Shown: positions 33,427 through 42,837 of the stretch, piece after piece
How positions within the stretch are numbered: the stretch's first letter is position 1
How the letters are laid out: the number at the start of each line of letters is the position of its first letter
NCBI RefSeq assembly: GCF_040645615.1
Contig: NZ_JBEYYO010000001.1
Location: 124,001 to 188,000, forward strand
Direction of reading: 5' to 3'
Length of the DNA stretch: 64,000 nt
Source of the DNA: Glycomyces sp040645615
GTDB lineage: Bacteria > Actinomycetota > Actinomycetes > Mycobacteriales > Micromonosporaceae
Position numbers and translations under genes: made by a program
The notes under the pieces: model-generated
Database searches by the model: none
What the model saw: the letters and a program-made list of their open reading frames with translations, nothing else
Told to the model about the DNA's origin: nothing

Positions 33427-34674
33427 TTACGCGACGGGCTGGGGTGACTTGCGGTACACCACGATCGTCCACACGATCGCCGCCGCCGTCGCCGCGGCGT
33501 TGACGCCCACGCCCAAGGTCATGTTCGCGAGCGTCACGCCGCCGATGGTCGCCAGCGCGGGAAGGATCCCGCCCGCCGCCATCTGCACCGAGCCCATGAA
33601 CGCCGAAGCCGTGCCCGCGATTTGGGGCGGCTGCGAGGACATCGCCGCCGCGCCCGCGTTCGGGAACACGACGCCACAGCCGAGCATCATCGTGCAGATC
33701 CCGGCCGGGACCGTCCACAGGTTCGCCGCGTCGGCGAACTGCACCCCGGCGAGCCAGGCCACCCCGGCCAGCGAGATCGCCATGCCGACGATCATGCGCC
33801 GCTCCGGGGTCGACCGGTTGATCGCGAGCATGTTCGCCTGGTTGCCCACCAGCAGCGCCAGCGTGCCCACCGCGAAGATCAGCGAGTAGAACCCAGGGGA
33901 GGCCCCGAGTTCGTTCTGCGAGATGAAGCTGAACGTCGACACGTACGTGAACAGCATTGCGAAGTTCAAGATGACCGCGATCGTGGGTGCCATGAAGTGC
34001 GCGTCGCGCACCAGTGTCGACAGCGCGGACCCGAACTCGCGCGCGGTCATCGACCGGCGCTCCTCGGCCGGGAGGCTTTCGGGCAGGAACTTCCACACCA
34101 GGAACGTCGACAGCGCCGACAGGAACGCCATGAAGAAGAAGATCAACGGCCAGGGACCGAGCCGGATGAGCTGCGCGCCGACGACCGGGCCGAGCATCGG
34201 GGCCAGCATCGTCACGAACATCATCTTGGCGGTGAAGCGGGTCATGTCGTCGCCAGCGAAGTGGTCGCGGATGACCGCGCGGGCCACCACGACGCCCGCC
34301 GCGCCCGACAGGCCCTGCACGAAGCGCAGGGCGATGAGCAGGTCGGCGCTGGTCGCGACCGCGCACAGGATCGAGACCACGGTGAACGTGGCCATGCCCA
34401 GCAGCAGCGGCTTGCGGCGTCCGAAGCGGTCGGAGAGCGGGCCGACGACGGCCTGGCCGATCGCGAGGCCGACCATCATCGCGGTGAGCGTGAGCTGGAT
34501 GCGGCTCTCGGGGGTGCCGAGCGCGTCGGCCATCGCGGGGAAGGCCGGAAGGTAGACGTCGATGGCGATCGGAGCGGTCGCCGAAAGGGCGCCGAGCACG
34601 AAGACCATCGTGGCGATGAATCGGCGGGAGTGGCCGTCGGCGGCCACGGGCGGCATGAATGCAGCAGCAGACAC
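33427..34674 (-). CDS. MFS multidrug exporter, Bcr/CflA family
   Basis: A 415-residue, 12-TM drug:proton antiporter. It has the MFS signature between TM2 and TM3 (GPLSDRFGRRKPLLLG) and the Bcr/CflA start ALSATAPIAIDVYLPAFPAM. TM5 includes the antiporter motif pattern LAPMLGPVVGAQLI. Members export bicyclomycin, chloramphenicol, sulphonamides or cysteine. The start is GTG at 34674. It is oriented against the ruvCAB operon and lies between yebC and ruvC, which are neighbours in many relatives, so it is probably a later insertion. Confidence 0.92.
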   Translation of the reverse strand: MSAAAFMPPVAADGHSRRFIATMVFVLGALSATAPIAIDVYLPAFPAMADALGTPESRIQLTLTAMMVGLAIGQAVVGPLSDRFGRRKPLLLGMATFTVVSILCAVATSADLLIALRFVQGLSGAAGVVVARAVIRDHFAGDDMTRFTAKMMFVTMLAPMLGPVVGAQLIRLGPWPLIFFFMAFLSALSTFLVWKFLPESLPAEERRSMTAREFGSALSTLVRDAHFMAPTIAVILNFAMLFTYVSTFSFISQNELGASPGFYSLIFAVGTLALLVGNQANMLAINRSTPERRMIVGMAISLAGVAWLAGVQFADAANLWTVPAGICTMMLGCGVVFPNAGAAAMSSQPPQIAGTASAFMGSVQMAAGGILPALATIGGVTLANMTLGVGVNAAATAAAIVWTIVVYRKSPQPVA

Positions 34675-34932
34675 AGTGAGTCCAACCAGAGAATTGCGGA
34701 GAGTACGGCGGGAGGCCGGGACCGCTTCGCCTCGTTCGCCGATGATGGGAGTCGACAGCGGTGCCTTCGGCCGTGCTCTACGTAACCATGCGACTAGCCG
34801 ACCGGCAAGTGATTTATGGGCAAGGACACCAGTCCGATCTCAGGCACCGGACAGGCGGCGCGGGCGCCGCTTGAGCGGCGTACGTCAGACCGGGCGGATA
34901 AGCTGACGCGAACCGAGCGACAGGAGGAACGC

Positions 34933-35472
34933 GTGCGCGTCATGGGGATCGACCCGGGCCTGACCCGATGCGGGGTCGGGGTCGTCGACGGACGCCCCGG
35001 GGCCCCCGGGACGATGGTCGCCGTCGAGGTGGTCCGCACCGATCCCGAAGCGCCCCTTGCCGACCGGCTCCTCGCCCTCGACAACGGACTGCGCGACCTG
35101 CTGGAGACCCACCGGCCCGAGACCGTCGCCGTCGAGCGGGTCTTCGCACAGCACAATGTGGCCAGTGTCATCGGCACCGCCCAGGCCTCCGGCATCGCCC
35201 TCCTCGCCGCCGCACGCCTCGGCCTGCCCACCGCGACCTACACCCCCTCCGAGGCCAAAGCCGCGATCTGCGGCAACGGCACCGCCGACAAGCGCCAGGT
35301 CACCGCCATGGTCACCCGCATCCTCCGCCTCAAGGAGGCCCCCAAACCCGCCGACGCGGCCGACGCGCTGGCCATCGCCGTGTGCCACCTGTGGCGCGGC
35401 GGCGTCAAGGCCCGCATCGCCGAGGCCGCCGCGCGCGCGGGCGGCCCGCAGCACAGGAGGAGCGCCCGATGA
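34933..35472 (+). CDS. ruvC: Holliday junction resolvase RuvC
   Basis: A 179-residue RNase H-fold endonuclease that cuts Holliday junctions symmetrically. D7 in VMGIDPGLTRCG is the first catalytic residue. The glutamate in ETVAVERVFAQHN and the aspartates in PADAADALAIAVCH complete the active site. GTG at 34933 has a perfect AGGAGG 5 nt upstream, so the longer in-frame extension is rejected. It overlaps ruvA by 4 bp, and the RuvABC machine is encoded as one operon. Confidence 0.96.
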   Translation: MRVMGIDPGLTRCGVGVVDGRPGAPGTMVAVEVVRTDPEAPLADRLLALDNGLRDLLETHRPETVAVERVFAQHNVASVIGTAQASGIALLAAARLGLPTATYTPSEAKAAICGNGTADKRQVTAMVTRILRLKEAPKPADAADALAIAVCHLWRGGVKARIAEAAARAGGPQHRRSAR

Positions 35473-36068
35473 TCGCCCAGCTCACCGGCACCATCGCCGC
35501 CGTAGGCGAGTCCTACGCGGTCGTCGACGTCAACGGGGTCGGCTACGCCGTGCACGCCGGGGCCCACACCCTCGCCAACCTCAAACTCGGCTCCCAGACC
35601 GTGCTCGCGATCTCCACGATCGTGCGCGAGGACTCGATCACCCTGCACGGCTTCAACACCGCTGAGGAACGCGACCTGTTCGAGCTGCTCCAGAACGCCC
35701 AGAAGATCGGCCCGCGCATCGCCCGCGACGCCATCGAAGCCCTGCGCCCCGAGGTCATCCGCCACGCCATCGCCACCGGCGACACCGCCACGCTCTCGCG
35801 CATCCCCGGCGTGGGCAAGAAGAGCGCCGAGCGCATCGTCCTCGACCTCGCCGACAAGGTCGGGCCCGCAGGCCTCGAAGGCGTCCCCAAACAGGCCGGC
35901 GGTCGCCCCGGCGGCTGGCGCACCCAGGTCAGCCAGGGCCTCCAGGCCCTCGGCTGGTCCGCGAAGGAAGCCGAGACCGCCATCGAGAAGCTCGACGCCG
36001 AAGGGGCCGACGGCACCGACGTGCCCACCCTCCTCAAGCAGGCCATCCGACTCCTCGGGAGGCGATAG
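35469..36068 (+). CDS. ruvA: Holliday junction branch migration protein RuvA
   Basis: A 199-residue protein that binds four-way junctions as a tetramer and loads RuvB. The N-terminal OB fold begins MIAQLTGTIAAVGESYAVVD. Two helix-hairpin-helix motifs follow (LLQNAQKIGPRIARDAI and LSRIPGVGKKSAERIVLDL), and the C-terminal RuvB-binding domain contains LQALGWSAKEAETAI. The start overlaps the ruvC stop (ATGA); ruvB follows after 3 bp. Confidence 0.96.
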   Translation: MIAQLTGTIAAVGESYAVVDVNGVGYAVHAGAHTLANLKLGSQTVLAISTIVREDSITLHGFNTAEERDLFELLQNAQKIGPRIARDAIEALRPEVIRHAIATGDTATLSRIPGVGKKSAERIVLDLADKVGPAGLEGVPKQAGGRPGGWRTQVSQGLQALGWSAKEAETAIEKLDAEGADGTDVPTLLKQAIRLLGRR

Positions 36069-36071
36069 CCG

Positions 36072-37139
36072 ATGGACCGCCCCGACGACTTCACCGCCGA
36101 GACCGGCGTCAGCCCCGACGAGTGGGACGCCGCCCTCACCGCCGCCGAGGCCACCGAACTCGACCGCCTCGCCGAAGAGGGCATCCGCCCCGGCAAGCTC
36201 GACGACGTCATCGGCCAGACCCGCGTGCGCGAGCAGATCAGCCTCCTCCTCGAAGGCGCCCGCCGCCGCGGCTCCTCGCCCGACCACCTGCTCCTGTCCG
36301 GCCCGCCCGGCCTCGGCAAGACCACCCTGGCCATGATCGTGGCCGCCGAACTCGGCGTGTCCCTGCGCCAGACCTCCGGCCCGGCCATCGAGCGCTCCGG
36401 CGACCTCGCCGCGATCCTCACCAGCCTCGGCCCGAACGAAGTCCTCTTCATCGACGAGATCCACCGCATCGCCCGCCCCGCCGAAGAACTCCTCTACACC
36501 GCCATGGAGGACTTCCGCGTCGACGTCATCGTCGGCAAGGGCCCCGGCGCAACCGCCATCCCGCTCGAACTCGAACCGTTCACCCTCGTCGGCGCCACCA
36601 CCCGCGCCGGACTCCTCACCGGGCCGCTCCGCGACCGCTTCGGGTTCCTCGGGCAACTGGAGTTCTACGCCGGACCCGAACTCGAAGCCATCGTCACCCG
36701 CTCCGCGGGCATCCTCGACGTGGCCGTGACCCCGGCCGGGGCCGCCGAGATCGCCGGACGCAGCAGGGGCACGCCCCGCATCGCCAACCGCCTCCTGCGC
36801 CGCGTCCGCGACTTCGCCCAAGTCCGCGCCGACGGCACGATCGACGCGAAGGTCGCCGCCGAGGCCCTCGCCCTCTACGACGTGGACGAGCTCGGCCTCG
36901 ACCGCCTCGACCGCGCCGTCCTGCGGGCCCTCACCGGCACCTTCAACGGCGGCCCGGTGGGACTGACCACCATCGCCGTGGCCGTCGGCGAACAGCCCGA
37001 CACCGTCGAAGAGGTCTGCGAACCGTTCCTCGTCCGCGCCGGACTCCTGGCCCGCACCCCCCGAGGCCGCGTCGCCACCGCCGCGGCCTGGGAGCACCTG
37101 GGCCTGACTCCGCCGAGCGCCGACGGGCTGTTCGGATGA
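36072..37139 (+). CDS. ruvB: Holliday junction branch migration ATPase RuvB
   Basis: A 355-residue AAA+ motor. Walker A is GPPGLGKTT at about residues 77-85, Walker B FIDEIHR near 130, the sensor region VGATTRAGLLTGPLRDRFGF near 175, and the C-terminal winged helix contains PRGRVATAAAWEHLG. An N-terminal extension of about 20 residues before the conserved core is common in Actinobacteria. It forms hexameric rings that pull DNA through the RuvA-junction complex. Confidence 0.97.
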   Translation: MDRPDDFTAETGVSPDEWDAALTAAEATELDRLAEEGIRPGKLDDVIGQTRVREQISLLLEGARRRGSSPDHLLLSGPPGLGKTTLAMIVAAELGVSLRQTSGPAIERSGDLAAILTSLGPNEVLFIDEIHRIARPAEELLYTAMEDFRVDVIVGKGPGATAIPLELEPFTLVGATTRAGLLTGPLRDRFGFLGQLEFYAGPELEAIVTRSAGILDVAVTPAGAAEIAGRSRGTPRIANRLLRRVRDFAQVRADGTIDAKVAAEALALYDVDELGLDRLDRAVLRALTGTFNGGPVGLTTIAVAVGEQPDTVEEVCEPFLVRAGLLARTPRGRVATAAAWEHLGLTPPSADGLFG

Positions 37140-37244
37140 AGGACGCGTAGGGTGGACGCAGGTGGCGACGGGGTTGTCACCGCCCGCGGGATAGACTCCG
37201 CCCACGTCACCCTCAAGTGACCAACCACTACGAAAGGCACCATC

Positions 37245-37688
37245 GTGCTTGCAACCGCAGACGTCCTCGCTCAGGAAGCCGCCGGCGGCTCGAACTTCAT
37301 GTTCATCATCATGATCGTGGGCTTCATCGCCCTCATGTACTTCGTGATGATCCGCCCGCAGAAGAAGCGCCAGCGGGAACAGCAGGACATGCAGAACACG
37401 GTCGCCCCCGGTGCCCGCGTCATGACCATCGGCGGCCTCTACGGCACCGTGGTCGACGCCGACGACGAGACCGTCACCCTCGAAGCCAGCGACGAGACCT
37501 TCCTCGTCTTCGCCCGCCAGGCCGTCGCCAAGGTCGTCACCCCCGCCGAGACCGAAGCCGACGTCACCGAGGAAGAGGCCACGCTCTCCGACGACGACCT
37601 CGACAAGCTCCGCGGCGCCGAGGCCGACGAGTCCGCCGAGGAGACCAAGGACAAGCACTCCGGCAAGCAGGACCGCAAGGAGTACTAG
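37245..37688 (+). CDS. yajC: Preprotein translocase subunit YajC
   Basis: A 147-residue single-pass membrane protein that associates with SecDF. The transmembrane segment is about residues 16-36 (NFMFIIMIVGFIALMYFVMI), followed by the family motif RPQKKRQREQQDMQNTVAPG and the small beta domain GARVMTIGGLYGTVV. The C-terminal 50 residues are a highly acidic tail. GTG at 37245 is used as start. The gene lies between ruvB and secD, as in most Actinobacteria. Confidence 0.94.
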   Translation: MLATADVLAQEAAGGSNFMFIIMIVGFIALMYFVMIRPQKKRQREQQDMQNTVAPGARVMTIGGLYGTVVDADDETVTLEASDETFLVFARQAVAKVVTPAETEADVTEEEATLSDDDLDKLRGAEADESAEETKDKHSGKQDRKEY

Positions 37689-37919
37689 GCGGCCCTCGTG
37701 GACACCGCCTGATCCGCCGGTCCGCGTTTGCGGCACCCGTCCTAGAATGAGCCGCGCCGAGGGTACGTGTGCGAGACCACTCTCCGGTCGGAGCGCTCCA
37801 CCGCGAGCGCCCCGGTCGGAACCCGCCGCGTCGGCCCCACCCGCGCGCCCGCAGTGGACCGCGCACCGCCTCGCCCCCGGCGCACGCCCCTATCCGAGTT
37901 CTGAGGAAGAGACCGACCA

Positions 37920-39782
37920 TTGGCTTCAGTAACGGGCGCTGACCGCCCACGGAAGAAGATCCAGCGCAAGCGGATGCCGGTAGCCCCCTACTTCGTGGCG
38001 CTGAGCCTGGTGCTCATCGTTCTGTGGGTCTCGGCGCTGGCCGGCGCCGGATGGAAGTTCCCGACGCCGAAGCTCGGTCTCGACCTGCAGGGCGGGCTGT
38101 CGATGACGCTCTCCGCCTACCAGCAGGGCAGCGACGAGGCCCCCTCCGCCGAGACCATGGAGCAGGCCCGCCAGATCATCGAGAGCCGCGTCGACTCGAC
38201 CGGCGTCTCCGAACCCGAGGTCTTCGTCGAGGGCAGCGAGAACATCATCGTCAATGTCGCGGGCGACGACATCGACGAAGCCGCCCTCCGCGACATCGGC
38301 GCCCCCGCCGAACTGCGCTTCCGCCTCGTGGCCGACTACGTCGCCGACACCTCCGCGCTCGCCGACGCCCTCGGCGAGGAGGACCCGATCGACCCGGACG
38401 CCGAGGAGCCCGCCGAGGACGCCTCCGAAGACCCCGCCGCCGAAGAGGGCGAGACCCCCGCCGACGAGGACACCGCGACCGAGGACCCCGCCACCGAGGA
38501 CACCACTGCCGAGGACGAGGGCACCGGCAACGGCCAGGCCCCCGCCACCGACGACGAGTCGGTGACCCTCGACGACGTGTGGACCAAGGTCGGCCCCGAG
38601 GCCGCCGCCGCGGCCCAGGCCCTCACCGCAGCCCCCGACGAGGCCACCGCGGCCCTGTTCGAGCCGTTCGGCGACCTCACCCCCGTCGAGGTCTCGCTCC
38701 TGCCGGCCACCGTCCAGTTCTACGTCCCGCAGGTCACCTGCGAGCAGCTCGACCAGCGCCCGCCCGGCGCGGTCCAGCAGCCGGACATCCAGGTCACCGC
38801 CTGCAAGGCCCCCGAGCCCGCGATGGCCGACGACCCCTCGCTGACGTTCCAGTACAAGTACCTCCTCCAGCCGGCCACCGTGCTCGGCTCGGACGTGTCC
38901 AAGGCCGACACCGGCACCGACCAGGCCAACCTCAACCGGTTCGTGGTCAACGTCCAGTTCACCGCCGACGGCGCCAAGCGCTGGAGCGAGCTGACCACCC
39001 AGGGTCTCGGGTCCCAGGTCGCGATCGTCCTCGACAACGAGGTCGTCTCCGACCCCACGATCCAAGAAGTGTCGACCAACTCCACCCAGATCTCCGGCGA
39101 CTTCTCCGCCGCCGAGGCCAACCAGCTCTCCGACCAGCTGAACTTCGGTTCGCTGCCGACCACGTTCGTGGTCGAGACCGTCGACGCGGTCACTGCGACG
39201 CTCGGCGTGGACCAGCTCGAAGCGGGCATGCTCGCCATGCTCCTGGGTCTGGTGCTGGTGTTCCTGTACTCGATGGTCTACTACCGCCTCCTCGGCCTGG
39301 TGGTCCTCGGCAGCCTCATCGTCGCCACCGGCGTCCTGTGGCCGGCGATCTCGCTCCTGGGGTCCCAGATGGGCATGACGCTGACGCTCGCGGGCGTCGC
39401 GGGCTTCGTGGTCTCGATCGGCATCACGGCCGACTCGTTCATCATCTTCTTCGAACGAATAAAGGAGGAGATGGCAGGGGGCCGCTCGGCCCGCTCGGCG
39501 ATCCCCCGGGCCTGGGTGCGGGCGCGCCGCACGATCATCTCGGCGAACGCCATCTCGATGATCTCCGCGGTCGTCCTGTACATGCTGGCCATCGGGCCGG
39601 TCCGGGCCTTCGCGTTCGTGCTGGGCTTCTCCACGATCGTCGACGTCATGATCGTCTTCCTGTTCACCCACCCGATCGCCGCATGGCTCTCGCGCGGGAA
39701 GATCCTCAACAACCCCGCCCTCTCCGGGCTGCACACCAAGAAGTCCGTCCCGCTTACCGCCGACGCGACCGCGAAAGGCTGA
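37920..39782 (+). CDS. secD: Protein translocase subunit SecD
   Basis: A 620-residue proton-driven Sec accessory subunit of the RND superfamily. TM1 is near residues 24-43, followed by the large extracellular P1 region, with GLDLQGGLSMTL at the start. Five C-terminal helices begin near residue 437 and include the conserved GVAGFVVSIGITADSFIIFF and FERIKEE motifs. Between about residues 150 and 215 there is an acidic, Thr/Pro/Glu-rich insertion, longer than in most SecD proteins and probably disordered. TTG at 37920 follows GAGGAAG at moderate distance. secF follows after 6 bp. Confidence 0.95.
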   Translation: MASVTGADRPRKKIQRKRMPVAPYFVALSLVLIVLWVSALAGAGWKFPTPKLGLDLQGGLSMTLSAYQQGSDEAPSAETMEQARQIIESRVDSTGVSEPEVFVEGSENIIVNVAGDDIDEAALRDIGAPAELRFRLVADYVADTSALADALGEEDPIDPDAEEPAEDASEDPAAEEGETPADEDTATEDPATEDTTAEDEGTGNGQAPATDDESVTLDDVWTKVGPEAAAAAQALTAAPDEATAALFEPFGDLTPVEVSLLPATVQFYVPQVTCEQLDQRPPGAVQQPDIQVTACKAPEPAMADDPSLTFQYKYLLQPATVLGSDVSKADTGTDQANLNRFVVNVQFTADGAKRWSELTTQGLGSQVAIVLDNEVVSDPTIQEVSTNSTQISGDFSAAEANQLSDQLNFGSLPTTFVVETVDAVTATLGVDQLEAGMLAMLLGLVLVFLYSMVYYRLLGLVVLGSLIVATGVLWPAISLLGSQMGMTLTLAGVAGFVVSIGITADSFIIFFERIKEEMAGGRSARSAIPRAWVRARRTIISANAISMISAVVLYMLAIGPVRAFAFVLGFSTIVDVMIVFLFTHPIAAWLSRGKILNNPALSGLHTKKSVPLTADATAKG

Positions 39783-39788
39783 GGATCG

Positions 39789-40970
39789 ATGAGCACCAAG
39801 CAGACCCCCAAGCGCCCCGGCGTCCTCAGCCAGCTCTACCGCGGTGAGACCGACTTCCAGTTCGTCAAGCACCGCAAGCGGTTCTACCTCGCCTCCGCGA
39901 TCGTGCTCGGGATCTTCGCGGTCATCATGATCGCCAAGGGCTTCGTCCTCGGCATCGACTTCGCCGGCGGCACCCAGTACAGCGTGCCGGCCGCGACCAC
40001 CTCGGCGACGCTCGAAGACGTCGAGAACGCCGCTTCCGACGCCGGAGCCGAAGTGGACTCCGGGCAGATCGCCGGCACCGGCGAGGGCCGGAACTACATC
40101 ATTCGCGTCGCCGAACTCGACGGCTCGACCTCGGCCGACGTGCGCGAGGCGATGGCCGACGTCGCCGGCATGGACCCCACCGAGATCTCGGTCTCCGAAG
40201 TCTCGGCGACCTGGGGTCAGGCGGTGTCCAGGCAGGCCCTCGTGGCGCTCGTGGTGTTCCTGGTGCTCGTCTCGGCGTTCATCTGGATCCGGTACGAGAA
40301 GCGCATGGCCGTGGCCGCGCTCGGTTCGCTGGTCCACGACATCGTGCTGACCGCGGGCATCTACTCACTGGTCGGCTTCGAGATCACGCCCTCGACGATC
40401 GTCGGCGCGCTCACCATCCTCGGCTACTCGATCTACGACACCGTCGTGGTCTTCGACAAGGTCCAGGAGAACACGGCGCAGCTGCTCAAGACCCGCTCCA
40501 AGTCCTTCGCCGAAGGCGTCAACGACGCCATCAACCAGACGCTGATGCGCTCGATCAACACCTCCCTCATCGGCGTCCTGCCGGTGGCGGCGCTGCTGTT
40601 CGTCGGCGTCGGCGTCCTCGGGGTCGGCACCTTGAAGGACCTCGCGCTCGTGCTGTTCGTCGGCATGGTCGTGGGCGCGTACTCCTCGATCTTCCTGGCC
40701 GCCCCCTGGGTGGTCGACATGGCCGAGCGCAGTGCCGCCGTCAAGCGCCACAACAAGAAGGTCGAGGCCAAGCGCCGCGAGGACGAGACCGGCGGCCCGG
40801 CCAAGTCCGCCTCCGACGACGACGATGACGACGACTTCGAGCTCGCCAAGACCGACGACATCCCGCTGGAGCTCCTCGACGAGCCGACCCCCGCCCGCTC
40901 CGGCGGCGCGGCCCGGCCCTCGGGAGCGGCCCGCTCGAACGCCTCCAGAAGGCAGCGCAGAAGGCGTTAG
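39789..40970 (+). CDS. secF: Protein translocase subunit SecF
   Basis: A 393-residue, six-TM partner of SecD. The early GIDFAGGTQYSV motif, the helix segment LGYSIYDTVVVFDKVQEN near 220 and the downstream MRSINTSLIGVLPV are diagnostic. The C-terminal tail (about 325-393) is cytosolic and charged, with a run of aspartates and a basic end (RRQRRRR). SecDF uses the proton gradient to complete export. A terminator follows. In many relatives apt and rel come next; here three other genes precede rel. Confidence 0.95.
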   Translation: MSTKQTPKRPGVLSQLYRGETDFQFVKHRKRFYLASAIVLGIFAVIMIAKGFVLGIDFAGGTQYSVPAATTSATLEDVENAASDAGAEVDSGQIAGTGEGRNYIIRVAELDGSTSADVREAMADVAGMDPTEISVSEVSATWGQAVSRQALVALVVFLVLVSAFIWIRYEKRMAVAALGSLVHDIVLTAGIYSLVGFEITPSTIVGALTILGYSIYDTVVVFDKVQENTAQLLKTRSKSFAEGVNDAINQTLMRSINTSLIGVLPVAALLFVGVGVLGVGTLKDLALVLFVGMVVGAYSSIFLAAPWVVDMAERSAAVKRHNKKVEAKRREDETGGPAKSASDDDDDDDFELAKTDDIPLELLDEPTPARSGGAARPSGAARSNASRRQRRRR

Positions 40971-40985
40971 TAAGACGGACACGAA

Positions 40986-41016
40986 GCGGCGGGCGGACCT
41001 TTGGTCCGCCCGCCGC
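40986..41016. terminator. Terminator after secF
   Basis: GCGGCGGGCGGACC (40986-40999) pairs exactly with 41003-41016 around a TTT loop. It lies between the convergent secF and CsbD-like genes. Confidence 0.9.
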
Positions 41017-41049
41017 CGCGTGCTGGTGGCTCATCGGGAGCCGGAGTGT

Positions 41050-41247
41050 TTACGCGCCCTTGTCGCCCTTGAACTTGCCCAGGACGTCCTTGGCCTTCTC
41101 CTTGGCGGAGTCGGCGAAGTCGTCGAGCTTCTCGCCCACGGGCGATTCCTTGGCCTTGTTGTACAGCTCCTCGGCCTTGTCCTTGGCGTCGCCGGCGCTG
41201 TCCGAGACCTTGTTCTTGATCTCGTTGAACTTGTCTTGGTCTCCCAC
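41050..41247 (-). CDS. Small CsbD/YtxH-like stress protein
   Basis: A 65-residue, highly charged protein (Lys/Asp/Glu/Ala-rich) without aromatic core residues apart from a few Phe and one Tyr. It repeats an amphipathic pattern: SDSAGDAKDKAEELYNKAKE, then DDFADSAKEKAKDVLGKFKG. That resembles CsbD-like and LEA-like general stress proteins, usually under stress sigma factor control. It starts with GTG at 41247, behind an AAGGAGG ribosome binding site. The reading frame is open further upstream, but the strong ribosome binding site and amino-acid composition favour the short form. Confidence 0.75.
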   Translation of the reverse strand: MGDQDKFNEIKNKVSDSAGDAKDKAEELYNKAKESPVGEKLDDFADSAKEKAKDVLGKFKGDKGA

Positions 41248-41392
41248 GTTGCACCCCTCCTTGCGTGAGTCGAGTTCAATATAGGGGCCGTCCGCCGGTG
41301 CTGCGGCGGTTTCTCCGTACATCCCCGGTCGAATCGCGAACGCTACCGGAGGATGACGCGGAGCGGCCCGATCGCTCCTTAACCTCGCCCTC

Positions 41393-42658
41393 ATGAACGC
41401 ACACCGCTCCACCGCACCGGACTCCCCGGCCCGCACGGCCCTCGTGATCGGCGGCGGCGTCGCCGGGCCCGTGGCCGCCCTGGCGCTGCGCAAGGCCGGG
41501 ATCGAGGCCAGGGTCTTCGAGGCCTATGCGCCCGGCACCGGTTCGGCGGGAGGGCCGCTGAGCCTGGCCGCGAACGGCCTGAACGCGCTGCGCGTGGTCG
41601 GCGCCGACACCGCCGTGGCCGGGGAGGGCCTGCCCACGCCGCGCATGGCGATCCACTCCGGTACCGGCAAGACCCTCGGGGTCATCGAGACCGACCCGGA
41701 CCTGCCCGGGCACGTGACGCTCCCGAGGGGGCGCCTCGCCGAACTCCTGCAAGCCGAGGCCGCCTCGGCCGGGGTCCAGGTCGTGACCGGGAAGCGGTTC
41801 GTGGACGCGGTCGACACCGGTCGCAGCGTGATCGCCACGTTCGACGACCACACCACGGCCGAAGCGGACCTCCTCATCGGCTGCGACGGCATCCGCTCGG
41901 CCGTGCGCGGGGTCATCGCGCCTTCGGGGCCGCAGCCGCGCTACACCGGGCTCATCGGCTTCGGTGGCTGGGTCGAGGGCCCGGCCGTGCCGGACACGCA
42001 CGGGACGTTCCACATGATCTTCGGCCGCCGGGCCTTCTTCGGGTACCTGGCCGATGGCGAGCGCACCGCCTGGTTCGCGAACCTGCCCGAGCGGCGCCTC
42101 GACCGGGACGCGTTGCGAGCCAATAGCTTCGACGAATGGATGCAGCGCCTGCGGGCGGCGTTCGCCGACGACGCGGGACCGGCCCTTGACCTGCTCGACC
42201 ATGTGCGGCCCGAAGGGTTCATCCCGGCCTCGCCGCTCGAAGACCTGCCGCACGTGCCCTCGTGGTCGAAGGGCCGCATCGCTCTGGTGGGCGACGCCGC
42301 GCACGCGACCTCGCCTTCGTCGGGCCAGGGGGCGAGCCTCGCGGCGGAGTCGGCGGTGGAGCTGGCGCGCTGCCTGCGGGACCTGCCGGTCGAAGCGGCC
42401 TTCACGGCCTACGAGCGGGGCCGCCGCGTGCGGGTCGAGCGCATCATCGCCGAGGCCGCGCGCACCAACCAGTCGAAGGCCGCGGGCCCGCTCGCCGCAC
42501 GCGTGCGCGACGCGGTCATGCCGTTCTTCATGTCCCGCTTCGCGACTCCCGAACGCACCGCCTGGCAGCACGCTCACACGATCGACTGGGACGCCGAGGT
42601 CCGCGCGCCCATGCGCAGGCCCGAACTCGGCGGCACGAGGGCCGCGCGGAAGCGGTGA
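41393..42658 (+). CDS. FAD-dependent monooxygenase (PHBH-like)
   Basis: A 421-residue flavoprotein of the same superfamily as the 6710-7903 gene but not a close copy. It has the FAD motif GGGVAG near residues 21-26, the DG motif LIGCDGIRSAVRG, and the GD motif IALVGDAAHATSPSSGQGAS. Such enzymes hydroxylate aromatic or polyketide-like compounds with NAD(P)H. It is monocistronic and lies in the gap between secF and rel. The substrate is unknown. The basic C-terminal end (GGTRAARKR) is unusual but not interpretable. Confidence 0.88.
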   Translation: MNAHRSTAPDSPARTALVIGGGVAGPVAALALRKAGIEARVFEAYAPGTGSAGGPLSLAANGLNALRVVGADTAVAGEGLPTPRMAIHSGTGKTLGVIETDPDLPGHVTLPRGRLAELLQAEAASAGVQVVTGKRFVDAVDTGRSVIATFDDHTTAEADLLIGCDGIRSAVRGVIAPSGPQPRYTGLIGFGGWVEGPAVPDTHGTFHMIFGRRAFFGYLADGERTAWFANLPERRLDRDALRANSFDEWMQRLRAAFADDAGPALDLLDHVRPEGFIPASPLEDLPHVPSWSKGRIALVGDAAHATSPSSGQGASLAAESAVELARCLRDLPVEAAFTAYERGRRVRVERIIAEAARTNQSKAAGPLAARVRDAVMPFFMSRFATPERTAWQHAHTIDWDAEVRAPMRRPELGGTRAARKR

Positions 42659-42801
42659 AGGGACCGAATACGACGAGGCGCCCGGGCCGCGAGCGGTGGC
42701 GGACGGTCAGGCGCGCGACGAAGCCTGCACGGGCGGCTCGGGTTCGGCGGATGCGCCGCCCCGCGTAGTGGCGGCCCGTTGCCTGCTCCGCGCACGTCGA
42801 A

Positions 42802-42828
42802 GCCCGCGCCCCATAAAGGGGCGCGGGC
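42802..42828 (-). terminator. Terminator of the 159-residue protein gene
   Basis: GCCCGCGCCCC (42802-42812) pairs exactly with 42818-42828 around the 5-nt loop ATAAA. It lies 9 bp beyond the stop of the minus-strand gene at 42838. Confidence 0.8.
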
Positions 42829-42837
42829 CCGACTCGC

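Noticed and set aside
31805..34366. An 853-residue minus-strand frame through pdxT, yebC and the CRISPR-like repeats
   Set aside because: It crosses clear genes on the other strand and the non-coding repeat. The segment over the repeats reads like translated CRISPR sequence, which supports the array rather than a protein.
35238..37736. An 832-residue minus-strand frame across ruvC-ruvA-ruvB-yajC
   Set aside because: Shadow of the ruvCAB and yajC genes. It has no domain and the same low-complexity composition.
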